Source: DSFO01 sp041640715 (GTDB lineage: Archaea; Thermoproteota; Thermoprotei; Gearchaeales; Gearchaeaceae). Taken from it: 64,000 nt of DNA. The notes under the pieces are model-generated. The model worked only from the letters and a program-made list of their open reading frames with translations, did not search any database and had not been told where the DNA came from. This document shows, in pieces, positions 42,916 through 50,665 of the stretch. A program made the translations under genes and the position numbers. Location: contig JBEPZU010000006.1 of the NCBI GenBank assembly GCA_041640715.1, forward strand, positions 1 through 64,000, written 5' to 3'. Numbering within the stretch: position 1 is the stretch's first letter; every line of letters starts with the position of its first letter.

Positions 42916-44121
42916 ATGCCTAAGACGCACATAGAACTAGGACAAGAGATAGGATTATTTCTGATAAGCGAAGAAGGAGGATCGGGTTTACCTTTATTCA
43001 CGCCTAAGGGATTCATACTTAGAGAAGAATTGATAAACCTCATCAGAGAAGTGAACAAAAAAATGGGTTATCAAGAAGTTTGGACCCCGCATGTATTCAA
43101 ATTAGAGTTATGGAAGATCTCAGGCCATTTAAAGAAGTATAGAGATAGGATGTTCATTATAGGCAAAAAAGAAGAAAAACATGCCGTCAAACCAATGAAT
43201 TGCCCTGGTCATTGTTTACTTTACAAAAGCGAGGTTAGGAGTTATAGAGATTTACCTATAAAATACTCTGAATTTGGAACAGTTTATAGAAACGAACAGT
43301 CAGGGGAACTTCTGGGTTTATTCAGGGTTAGAGCCATAACTCAAGATGATGGCCATGTATTTCTCAGAGAAGACCAGATTGAAGAAGAAGTAGAGTTGAT
43401 ACTCAAAAATTCTCTCGAAGTCCTTTCATTATTTGAAATGAAAGATTTCAAAATAAAACTGTCTACAAGACCAGATGTATATATTGGCAGCGTAAAATTA
43501 TGGGATAAAGCGACCAAAGCTCTTAAGAAATGCTTAGACAAAGCCTCACTGAATTATGAAATTAAGGAAAAAGAAGGAGCCTTTTATGGTCCTAAAATAG
43601 ATATAGATGCAAAAGATGCTTTAGGAAGATATTGGCAATGCACTACCATTCAGTTGGATTTCAATATGCCTAGGAGATTTAAGTTAAAGTATATCGATAA
43701 AGATGGAAAACCTAAGACGCCGGTTATGATACATAGAGCTATCTTAGGTTCTCTTGAAAGATTTATAGGCATAATTCTAGAACATTACCAAGGAAAATTA
43801 CCTTTCTGGTGTTCTCCTGAGCAAATTAGAATATTGCCAATATCCGAAAAATACTTAAATTACGCAAAAGAAATTAAGGAAAAACTAAGTTCTTACAGAG
43901 CAGAGATAGACGACAGCAATGCAACTTTGGAAAAGAAAATACTTAACGCGATAAAGATGAAAGTACCTCATATAATTATAATAGGTAAAAAAGAGCAGGA
44001 AAAAAATACCATAACGGTAAGAGAAAGGGATGGAAAACAAATAGAAAATATTACAATTGAACAATATTTAGAGTTAATAAATGAAAAATATAAGCCAAGG
44101 CGTATGTTTTTAAATAAATAA
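42916..44121 (+). CDS. thrS: Threonyl-tRNA synthetase, catalytic-domain form (no editing domain)
   Basis: A 401-residue class II synthetase. It starts directly at the catalytic core (KTHIELGQEIGLF), with MNCPGHCLLY carrying the zinc Cys, motif 2 around YRNEQSGELLG, motif 3 HRAILGSLERFIG, and a C-terminal anticodon-binding domain (RILPISEKY onward). The TGS and N-terminal editing domains are absent. Some crenarchaea split ThrRS into a catalytic protein and a separate editing protein; this is the catalytic half. The editing partner is not in the window. The gene is intact. Confidence 0.93.
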   Translation: MPKTHIELGQEIGLFLISEEGGSGLPLFTPKGFILREELINLIREVNKKMGYQEVWTPHVFKLELWKISGHLKKYRDRMFIIGKKEEKHAVKPMNCPGHCLLYKSEVRSYRDLPIKYSEFGTVYRNEQSGELLGLFRVRAITQDDGHVFLREDQIEEEVELILKNSLEVLSLFEMKDFKIKLSTRPDVYIGSVKLWDKATKALKKCLDKASLNYEIKEKEGAFYGPKIDIDAKDALGRYWQCTTIQLDFNMPRRFKLKYIDKDGKPKTPVMIHRAILGSLERFIGIILEHYQGKLPFWCSPEQIRILPISEKYLNYAKEIKEKLSSYRAEIDDSNATLEKKILNAIKMKVPHIIIIGKKEQEKNTITVRERDGKQIENITIEQYLELINEKYKPRRMFLNK

Positions 44122-44135
44122 ACCATAAAAATTCA

Positions 44136-45284
44136 ATGAGCGAAGTAGCGATAGTAGGGATTGGTTGCTATGGATTTCGTCCTACAAGCGAAGAAGTATC
44201 TTTTAGAGAAGGAGCTTTCAAAGCTGCCTTAAGAGCGTATAACGACTGTGGAATAAATCCTAGAAGAGATGTAGATTCCATAATTGTATGCGAGGAGGAT
44301 TTCAACGAAGGAATAGCCATATCAAACGAATTTCAAGTAGATCAGTTAGGAGGAGCGCTGAAACCTGTTTCTACGGTAGCTAGCGAAAGCTTAATAGGAC
44401 TGGCTTCAGCTTATATGCAAATAAAATCTGGTTTATGCGATATAGCAGTTGTAGAAAGCCATGCTAAACCCAGTAATATCGTAAACTACCATAAAATACT
44501 CGAATTATCTTTAGATCCTATATATGAGAGATTTCTTGGAATTCATCCATATTATTTTGCTTCTTTGGAAGCTAGATATTTCATGACCAAAAGAGGGTTA
44601 AAATACGAGGATCTCGCGTTAGTTGTTAAGAAGAATAAAGAAAATGGATTGTATAATGAAAGAGCAAGTTATGCTTCTAAAATAGACCTCGATGTTATAG
44701 TCAAAAACGATAAAATTTTCGACCCTCTTTCTAGCTTAGATATAGCTCCTTTTACAGATGCCTTTGTGGTTTTAGTATTAGCTTCGGCACATGTTGCTGA
44801 AAAATTAAGGAGCAAACCGATATGGATAGAGGGTATATATTGGTGTAGCGGTAGCGTTTCTTATATTTTAAACGGACTAGCTAACCTAGAACCTCTTAAA
44901 AAAGCAGCCAAAAAAGCTTATGAAATGGCCGATATTAATCCTCAGAAATTAGATTTCGTAGAAATAGACGATAGATTTAGCTATAGAGAATTGATGCACC
45001 TAGAAGCTCTAGGAATTACTGAGAACGCCGCCAAAGAATTAAGCGAAGGCAGATTTGATCTAAGAGGAGAAATACCGGTAAATCCTAGCGGAGGATATCT
45101 TTCAATGGGTTTACCTTTAGAAGCAGGAGGGATAGCTAGGGTCTATGAAGCAGTATTGCAACTAAGAAATGAAGCAGGAAAACATCAAATAAAAGACGCC
45201 AAAAACGCTTTAGTGATGAGCTGGAGAGGTATACCTACTTCAACCTACGCTGTTGTGATATTAAGCAATAGAGGGGCAACATGA
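44136..45284 (+). CDS. Thiolase-superfamily protein lacking the catalytic Cys (copy 1)
   Basis: A 382-residue thiolase fold protein of the SCP2/acetyl-CoA acetyltransferase type. By alignment the nucleophile Cys position is Ala 82 (VASES in place of a CASG-like motif) and the later GHP motif is GLP (Leu 326), so ordinary Claisen chemistry is unlikely. NPSGG (316-320) and the fold are kept. It is 14 bp downstream of thrS and coupled (ATGA) to a paralogue, followed by two DUF35 genes. Cys-less thiolases that act as retro-aldolases with a DUF35 partner (Ltp2 type) are known in steroid degradation; a structural or aldolase role is possible here. Confidence 0.82.
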   Translation: MSEVAIVGIGCYGFRPTSEEVSFREGAFKAALRAYNDCGINPRRDVDSIIVCEEDFNEGIAISNEFQVDQLGGALKPVSTVASESLIGLASAYMQIKSGLCDIAVVESHAKPSNIVNYHKILELSLDPIYERFLGIHPYYFASLEARYFMTKRGLKYEDLALVVKKNKENGLYNERASYASKIDLDVIVKNDKIFDPLSSLDIAPFTDAFVVLVLASAHVAEKLRSKPIWIEGIYWCSGSVSYILNGLANLEPLKKAAKKAYEMADINPQKLDFVEIDDRFSYRELMHLEALGITENAAKELSEGRFDLRGEIPVNPSGGYLSMGLPLEAGGIARVYEAVLQLRNEAGKHQIKDAKNALVMSWRGIPTSTYAVVILSNRGAT

Positions 45285-46462
45285 AGACAAATATAAACAT
45301 AAAGAATAGAGTGGCAATAGTAGGAGCTGGAATGACTTTATTCAGAAGAAGACTCAAGGAAACACCCCAAGAGATTACTTTTGAAGCAACGAGAACCGCT
45401 TTAGATTCTGCAGGATTAGATGTTAGAGACATAGAAGCAGTAGTCTTAGGTTCCGCACCTGATGGATTTGATGGTTTTCATATGAAAGGAGAGCATTTGA
45501 GCGATGGAGCTTTGGCTTTCTTGAAGCCTGCTAAAAGAGTATATGTAGGAGGAGCTACAGGGGTATTCACAGCAATCGCAGCTTGGTGGCATGTAGCATC
45601 AGGATTATTCGATATAGTATTAGCAGTTGCTGAAGAGAAAATGAGCAATGCTATGCCTCATCCACAAGCAGTGTTCGAGTACATATGGGATCCGATAACT
45701 GAAAGACCTCTAAAACCTAACCTAATTTGGATTTTCGCCATGGAAATGCATAGATATATGTATAAATACGACATAAAGAAGGAAGACATCGCATTAGTAG
45801 CTGTTAAGAACAAAAGAAATGCACTAGATCATCCTGCTGCTCAAGATGCAGCTAATATAACAGTAGAAGATGTCCTTAAGAGTGAGGTATTGGTATGGCC
45901 TGTTCAAAGATTGGATATAAGTAGAGTCTCAGATGGAGCTGCTGCCGTAATACTAGCTAGTGAAAAAGTTGCTAAAAAATTGACAGATTCACCGGTATGG
46001 ATAGAAGGAGTAGGATGGAGCTTAGATTCGACTCATTGGACTTCCCGAGAATTAGCTTATCCTAAGTATTTAGAAGAAGCTGGTAAAATGGCGTATAAAA
46101 TTGCAGGAATTGAAAATCCAAGGAAACAGCTCGACTTCGCAGAAGTATATGATCCTTTTGACTATAAAGAACTACATCACATGGAAGGATTACAACTTGC
46201 TGATAAGGGTAAAGCTCCTGAATTGACCAGAGAAGGAATGACTCAAAGGGATGGAGATCTACCCATATGTCCTAGTGGAGGATTATTAGGAGTTGGCAAT
46301 CCTATAGCAGCTGCTGGAATGATGAAGGTATGTGAATTGTTCTGGCAATTAAGATACGAAGCTGGTAAAAGGCAGGTCAAGATAAGAAAGGGTTACGGAT
46401 TGGCCCAAGCATGGGGCGATCTTATGCAAGCTAGTACAGTAATTATAGCTAAAAGTGATTGA
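45281..46462 (+). CDS. Thiolase-superfamily protein lacking the catalytic Cys (copy 2)
   Basis: A 393-residue paralogue of the previous gene. The Cys position reads Gly 91 (GGATG), and the GHP position is GNP (Asn 340). A VYDPFD motif (Tyr 290) replaces the HDxF segment of true SCP2-type thiolases, which is a feature also described for Ltp2-type aldolases. PSGG (331-334) is kept. It overlaps the previous gene by 4 bp and precedes two DUF35 genes. The two thiolase-like proteins probably form a heteromer with the DUF35 subunits. Confidence 0.84.
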   Translation: MKTNINIKNRVAIVGAGMTLFRRRLKETPQEITFEATRTALDSAGLDVRDIEAVVLGSAPDGFDGFHMKGEHLSDGALAFLKPAKRVYVGGATGVFTAIAAWWHVASGLFDIVLAVAEEKMSNAMPHPQAVFEYIWDPITERPLKPNLIWIFAMEMHRYMYKYDIKKEDIALVAVKNKRNALDHPAAQDAANITVEDVLKSEVLVWPVQRLDISRVSDGAAAVILASEKVAKKLTDSPVWIEGVGWSLDSTHWTSRELAYPKYLEEAGKMAYKIAGIENPRKQLDFAEVYDPFDYKELHHMEGLQLADKGKAPELTREGMTQRDGDLPICPSGGLLGVGNPIAAAGMMKVCELFWQLRYEAGKRQVKIRKGYGLAQAWGDLMQASTVIIAKSD

Positions 46463-46463
46463 T

Positions 46464-46958
46464 ATGATGAAGATATACGATAGCAAACCTCTTACAAGAG
46501 AAGAAGAGAAGACCACGATAACTGTAGAATATAAACCTTTTGCTAAATACAATTTCTCAGCAGGCCAAGCGCTTAGCAGATTCTTATTGGAATTAAAGAA
46601 AGGGAAAATAATAGGAAAGAAATGCAATAAATGCAACAGAATACTAGTACCTCCTAGGATTTACTGCGAGGTTTGCTTCAAAGAAACAGATGACTGGGTA
46701 TATGTTAGAGATGAAGGAATAGTTAATACAGCAGTAGTTAGTTACATTACAGTCGATGCGAGAAAAATCGAAAAACCCCAAGTAGTAGGCATAATAGAAC
46801 TCATAGATGCTCCTGGCCAAGGAATATTTCACAGAATAAACACCAGCCCTGAGATGGTTATTAGCAGGAAAATATTCGGTAAGAGAGTTAAAGCTGTTTG
46901 GAGCGAGGAAAGAAAAGGCGATATAAATGATATATTATACTTTGAGGTGATAGAATAA
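46464..46958 (+). CDS. DUF35 OB-fold/zinc-ribbon protein (copy 1)
   Basis: A 164-residue protein with an N-terminal helix, a rubredoxin-like zinc ribbon (CNKCNR and CEVC) and a C-terminal OB fold ending YFEVIE. DUF35 proteins bridge thiolases and HMG-CoA synthase, or acyl-CoA-binding aldolases. The ATG at 46464 was chosen because a GTGAT Shine-Dalgarno-like stretch precedes it; a GTG at 46455 overlapping the thiolase stop is an alternative start. Confidence 0.88.
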   Translation: MMKIYDSKPLTREEEKTTITVEYKPFAKYNFSAGQALSRFLLELKKGKIIGKKCNKCNRILVPPRIYCEVCFKETDDWVYVRDEGIVNTAVVSYITVDARKIEKPQVVGIIELIDAPGQGIFHRINTSPEMVISRKIFGKRVKAVWSEERKGDINDILYFEVIE

Positions 46959-46959
46959 A

Positions 46960-47418
46960 ATGGAGAACAGAATAGATAAGCTTCTCAGTTATCCTGGTAG
47001 AATGGAAACAGAAACATACTTATACACAACAGGATTATTAGCTGAGAAGTTCTTGATGGCTATAAAAGAGGAGGGAAAAATAAAAGCAGCATACTGTCCT
47101 CGCTGTGAAAAGCTATTTCTCCCTGTCAGATCTTTTTGTATATTCTGTGGAAGAGAAGTAGGAGAACTTAGAGAAACAGAACAAGAAGGCTACATAGAAA
47201 GTTACACTGAAGTTAAATTAAACAGTTTCGAAGAAGAGCTAAAGAAACCTATCATAGTAGCTTTAATAAGATTCAAAGACGTCACAGGTGGACTTATTCA
47301 CAGAGTAAGCCCTATAGAAGAGGTGAAAATAGGCGCGAGGGTTAAACCCGTTTTTAAAGAGAAGCAAGAAAGAAAAGGTAGTTTAGATGATATCGAATAT
47401 TTTGAAGTGATCCATTAG
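46960..47418 (+). CDS. DUF35 OB-fold/zinc-ribbon protein (copy 2)
   Basis: A 152-residue second DUF35 protein with CPRCEK and CIFCG zinc pairs and an OB fold ending YFEVIH. A strong Shine-Dalgarno-like GAGGTGAT precedes the ATG, within the end of the first copy. Two DUF35 genes behind two thiolase-like genes suggest a matched two-pair complex. It converges on cdvC with a 4-bp overlap. Confidence 0.88.
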   Translation: MENRIDKLLSYPGRMETETYLYTTGLLAEKFLMAIKEEGKIKAAYCPRCEKLFLPVRSFCIFCGREVGELRETEQEGYIESYTEVKLNSFEEELKKPIIVALIRFKDVTGGLIHRVSPIEEVKIGARVKPVFKEKQERKGSLDDIEYFEVIH

Positions 47419-48533
47419 CTTTTAAACTGTTCTTTCCAACGTTCATATGCCTTGACCATTTCTGAAGTTATAGAAGGTCTTCTTTGCTGTATAACTCTTA
47501 AGAAATCCTCCATCGTAGGTCGTCTAGGCTGACTTCTTTGTTCAATCACTTCTCTTGCTATCTTGTTCTGGACTCCTATACATATATCTTTTATATCGCT
47601 TGAACTGTAGCCCTCAGTTAACCTTGCTAGTTCTTCGTAGTCTAATGGAGACGGATTTAAAGGAGCTGCATAAAGCTTAAAAAGTTCAGCTCTAGCTCTA
47701 TGATCTGGTGGTGGGACGTAGAGCCTTAATTGGAAACGCCTTATAAAAGCAGGATCTAATAACCAAGGCTTGTTGGTAGCGGCTATTAAGTATATTTTTC
47801 TCTTGATATTTTTTTCCTGAAGCCCGTCCATCTCTTTTAAGAATTGATTTCTTAATCTAATTTCGCCTCCTACTTCGTAATTCAAGGTTCCAAAAACAGC
47901 ATCTGCTTCATCAATGAAGATGATCACAACCTTCCCTTCACTTTCATACTTCCTAGCTACGTTGAAAAGCCTAGCTACATTCTTCTCAGACTCTCCTAAC
48001 CATTTAGAGAAAAGCGAAGCTCCATCCACGTTGAAAAACAATGCATTTATCTCATTGGCTATCGCTGCGGAGAGAAGAGTTTTACCGCAGCCGGAAGGAC
48101 CATAAAGTAGAATATTCCTAGGCCAGCCTAAGGGGAACAGCTCCGGATGCTTTGAAGGATATATAATTGATTCTACGATTGCCTCTTTAATTTCCTCCAA
48201 CCCTATTATGTCTTCCCATTTCACATTAGGAGGTTCTCTTAATAAGGAACCATAAACGGGATCGAAAACAGAATATTCTTCCCCTCCTTCATCCAACATT
48301 TTCTGCAATTCCTTTATTTTAGCCTGGCATTGAGCAATTCTTTCCAGGTATAAACTGTTCAACCTATAGCTAGGATCTAAGTCTATTAATTTGAAGAGAT
48401 AAGATGTAGCTTCTTTATACTTCTCTATAGCCTTGGCGTAATTTTTATTTCTCTCGTACTGAATACCCTCATTAATGAGTTTAGCAGCCTCGTTCTGTAA
48501 ATACAATGCTGCTGTGTTATTGGACATTTTCAC
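47415..48533 (-). CDS. cdvC: CdvC, Vps4-like AAA ATPase
   Basis: A 372-residue cell-division ATPase: an N-terminal MIT domain (about 5-80), then an AAA domain with Walker A GPSGCGKT (145-152) and Walker B IIFIDEADAVFG. It removes ESCRT-III polymers during membrane scission. The C-terminal Vps4-type helix is present. It overlaps the upstream cdvB by 4 bp (ATGA). Its MIT domain is expected to bind the proline-rich motifs seen in the two ESCRT-III proteins upstream. Confidence 0.95.
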   Translation of the reverse strand: MKMSNNTAALYLQNEAAKLINEGIQYERNKNYAKAIEKYKEATSYLFKLIDLDPSYRLNSLYLERIAQCQAKIKELQKMLDEGGEEYSVFDPVYGSLLREPPNVKWEDIIGLEEIKEAIVESIIYPSKHPELFPLGWPRNILLYGPSGCGKTLLSAAIANEINALFFNVDGASLFSKWLGESEKNVARLFNVARKYESEGKVVIIFIDEADAVFGTLNYEVGGEIRLRNQFLKEMDGLQEKNIKRKIYLIAATNKPWLLDPAFIRRFQLRLYVPPPDHRARAELFKLYAAPLNPSPLDYEELARLTEGYSSSDIKDICIGVQNKIAREVIEQRSQPRRPTMEDFLRVIQQRRPSITSEMVKAYERWKEQFKS

Positions 48534-49294
48534 TTAACCCTTTGTATCCTACCTTGCTTGATTAAATCTTCAATAACTTGGTTCAATTTGGATTGTGATA
48601 TCCCTAGTTCTTCACTACACCTTTTTAAATCTATTTTACCGTTTTTCTCTATTATATAGCGTATTAGCTTATCTTCTAGCAAACTATCGCTAGAACTCAA
48701 CTGAATAGTTCCATATCCTTCAGCTTCAAGCATTGGCTGATCGCTTAGCTTCTTGTCATGCCTAGATAGAGGTATCTCTGGTATGCTCGTGGCAACTTTT
48801 TTAGATGCAGCTTCGGCGGCCTCTTTTAATACAACCTCTGCATCTTCAAGTGTTGCTAGAGCAAAAGAATCGCTCTCTGGATAGTAAACCCTCAAGCTCT
48901 CTAGACTATTCATAAGTTCTTCCATTTCACCAGCAAGTATAGGGGAGATTTTGTTTACATCTTCCCTTATAGAAGATAGCACCTTAGGTATAGGCGAAAT
49001 CATTTTTGTGAATTCATCTAAGCTTAGTATTGTCTCTGTTCTCAAGATAAAGGATTCCAGAGCTACTAATATGTTATCAAGATTAGTGTATAACTTCCTT
49101 ATGGCTGAAATTTCATTGGCTAATACTGTAGCTACATTTTTGTTGTTAGTGTGGGAGAGTTTTTCAAGCAAAAGTTTTTCTCTTTCTCTAAGCTTATATT
49201 TGATAAGCTGAAGTCTAGAAAATTGATTCTTAACTATAGTTAAAACACCTGAGAGTTTATCCTTTAACGCTTGTTCCTTTTTAAATAGCCTCAT
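48530..49294 (-). CDS. cdvB: CdvB, ESCRT-III protein with winged-helix tail
   Basis: A 254-residue ESCRT-III family protein: a basic N-terminal helix, a helical core with the ANEISAIRKL segment (59-68), a proline-rich IPEIP motif (171-175) resembling the MIM2 that binds the MIT domain of CdvC, and a C-terminal winged helix (about 203-254). The winged helix is the part that binds CdvA in Sulfolobus CdvB. It lies between cdvA and cdvC in the standard order. Confidence 0.92.
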   Translation of the reverse strand: MRLFKKEQALKDKLSGVLTIVKNQFSRLQLIKYKLREREKLLLEKLSHTNNKNVATVLANEISAIRKLYTNLDNILVALESFILRTETILSLDEFTKMISPIPKVLSSIREDVNKISPILAGEMEELMNSLESLRVYYPESDSFALATLEDAEVVLKEAAEAASKKVATSIPEIPLSRHDKKLSDQPMLEAEGYGTIQLSSSDSLLEDKLIRYIIEKNGKIDLKRCSEELGISQSKLNQVIEDLIKQGRIQRVK

Positions 49295-49305
49295 AGAGGC
49301 TAAGA

Positions 49306-49926
49306 CTAGCTTACCACTCTTAACTCTACAGTTCTTTCTTTATTCAAAGTCTCTATGGATTCCAATAATCCTTTAAGCAGTGTTAATTCCTTTGATATTC
49401 TATCCTTGGTGTTTAGAATATGCTCCAGTTTGGAATCGAAACTGTTCTTATCTATGCCATCGCTTAAATAGGCAAGCTTAAGCTCTATGATAGCTTCATC
49501 CAACTTACTTTCCACGTTGTATAAACTATCAATCCTGCTCTGAACTTCGCTTTTTAAAGATGAAATCTCAGCTTGAAGTTCTTTAAAGGCATTTTCAGTT
49601 TTATTTTTGATAATGCTCAAAATATTTTTATTTATATTCTCTTCAGAAATTTTAGTTATATTTTCAATTCGAGTATAGACATATTCTATTTCATTTGCTA
49701 TTTTTTTATATTTATAAAATAGATTTGATAATAACTTAAATTTATTTTCTTCTGTTTTTTCAAGTCTCTCAAAATTTACTTCATAAACCTCTCCAGCACT
49801 TCTAATTAAAACACTATTGACTTTTCCTAAACCGTTTGAAGTGAAGCCTACTATCACACCCAATAGTTCTCCGAATTCGTTAACTACTTCATAACCTATT
49901 AATTTAGCAAAATCTCTTGCGCGCAT
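49306..49926 (-). CDS. cdvA: CdvA, membrane-binding cell division protein
   Basis: A 206-residue protein: an N-terminal PRC-barrel domain (about 1-58) followed by a long coiled coil and a short C-terminal tail (ERTVELRVVS). This is the CdvA layout; the tail is where the motif that binds the CdvB winged helix is found in Sulfolobus. CdvA marks the division site at the membrane and recruits ESCRT-III. Separated by 2 bp from the upstream ESCRT-III gene and 11 bp from cdvB. Confidence 0.9.
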   Translation of the reverse strand: MRARDFAKLIGYEVVNEFGELLGVIVGFTSNGLGKVNSVLIRSAGEVYEVNFERLEKTEENKFKLLSNLFYKYKKIANEIEYVYTRIENITKISEENINKNILSIIKNKTENAFKELQAEISSLKSEVQSRIDSLYNVESKLDEAIIELKLAYLSDGIDKNSFDSKLEHILNTKDRISKELTLLKGLLESIETLNKERTVELRVVS

Positions 49927-49928
49927 AT

Positions 49929-50573
49929 TTACTCACGACTCTTCTCAATTTCTTTTACAACAGGAGGAATTTCAGCAAATCTCTCCTTCAATTCCTTTTC
50001 CACCATTATTCTAGCTTCGTTCAATATTCTTTCTGCTTCTTCATTAGCTGCCTCAAAAGTAAACTGCGATGCAGGAGGATGACCTACTTCTGTTAATATA
50101 GACCCTATAACCTCTCCTACTCCTGAAAGTTCTCTCTCTGCATCAGGAAGTATACCAGCGAGTTGCGTTCTAACGCTTTTTATGACTTGCATCGCAGGAG
50201 CCAATGTGACAGCTATTTCTCCTACATCCTTTACGAGTTCTAATCTCAACTTAACAGCGTGCAGGGCATATTTACTTTGCAAGATTACTCTTTCTAATTT
50301 TCTTATCCCTGCTATCTCATTTGCATATACCTTAGCTCTATTGGTATCTCTTCTCAAATAGAAATTCACCAAATGCTCAAATAACCTTCTATCCCTCTCG
50401 TAAAGTCTAGTGTAAATTTGCTCTATTCTGCTCGTTTGTACATCTAGAATTCTGCATACATAATCTATTCTTTGCTTTAAAGGAGGCGGAGAAGCCACTA
50501 CCTCTTTAATTATTTCCCCTATAGATCTTTGATTAGTTCGAACGTCCCAGCTCTTTATAAATTCTTCTGACAT
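49929..50573 (-). CDS. Second ESCRT-III-like protein, heading the cdv cluster
   Basis: A 214-residue ESCRT-III paralogue without a winged helix. It shares the core segment ANEIAGIRKLERVI (84-97) with CdvB and has its own proline-rich FAEIPP (199-204) near the C-terminus, a possible MIM2. In Sulfolobus the CdvB paralogues are encoded away from cdvABC, so having one first in the same transcript is notable. It is led by a TATA box at 50591-50600. Confidence 0.88.
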   Translation of the reverse strand: MSEEFIKSWDVRTNQRSIGEIIKEVVASPPPLKQRIDYVCRILDVQTSRIEQIYTRLYERDRRLFEHLVNFYLRRDTNRAKVYANEIAGIRKLERVILQSKYALHAVKLRLELVKDVGEIAVTLAPAMQVIKSVRTQLAGILPDAERELSGVGEVIGSILTEVGHPPASQFTFEAANEEAERILNEARIMVEKELKERFAEIPPVVKEIEKSRE

Positions 50574-50590
50574 TTCGTTGATACTATTAG

Positions 50591-50600
50591 ATTTAAAATA
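50591..50600 (-). promoter_or_regulatory. TATA box of the cdv cluster
   Basis: TATTTTAAAT on the minus strand, centred about 23 bp upstream of the first ATG (50573), so the transcript is probably leaderless. Confidence 0.55.
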
Positions 50601-50611
50601 AAAGAAGAACT

Positions 50612-50650
50612 ACCTCATGAAAAACTAATAATTCTTAACCTTTTTGAGGT
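50612..50650. repeat. Inverted repeat upstream of the cdv promoter
   Basis: ACCTCA (50612-50617) and TGAGGT (50645-50650) form an inverted repeat starting about 12 bp upstream of the cdv TATA box. It may be an operator, or the foot of an asnS terminator hairpin because it also lies just after the asnS stop. Confidence 0.35.
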
Positions 50651-50665
50651 AAAATTTAATGAAAA

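Noticed and set aside
42916..44121. thrS as a truncated pseudogene
   Set aside because: All three class II motifs, the zinc Cys and the anticodon domain are intact, and the start matches the known catalytic-only ThrRS form.
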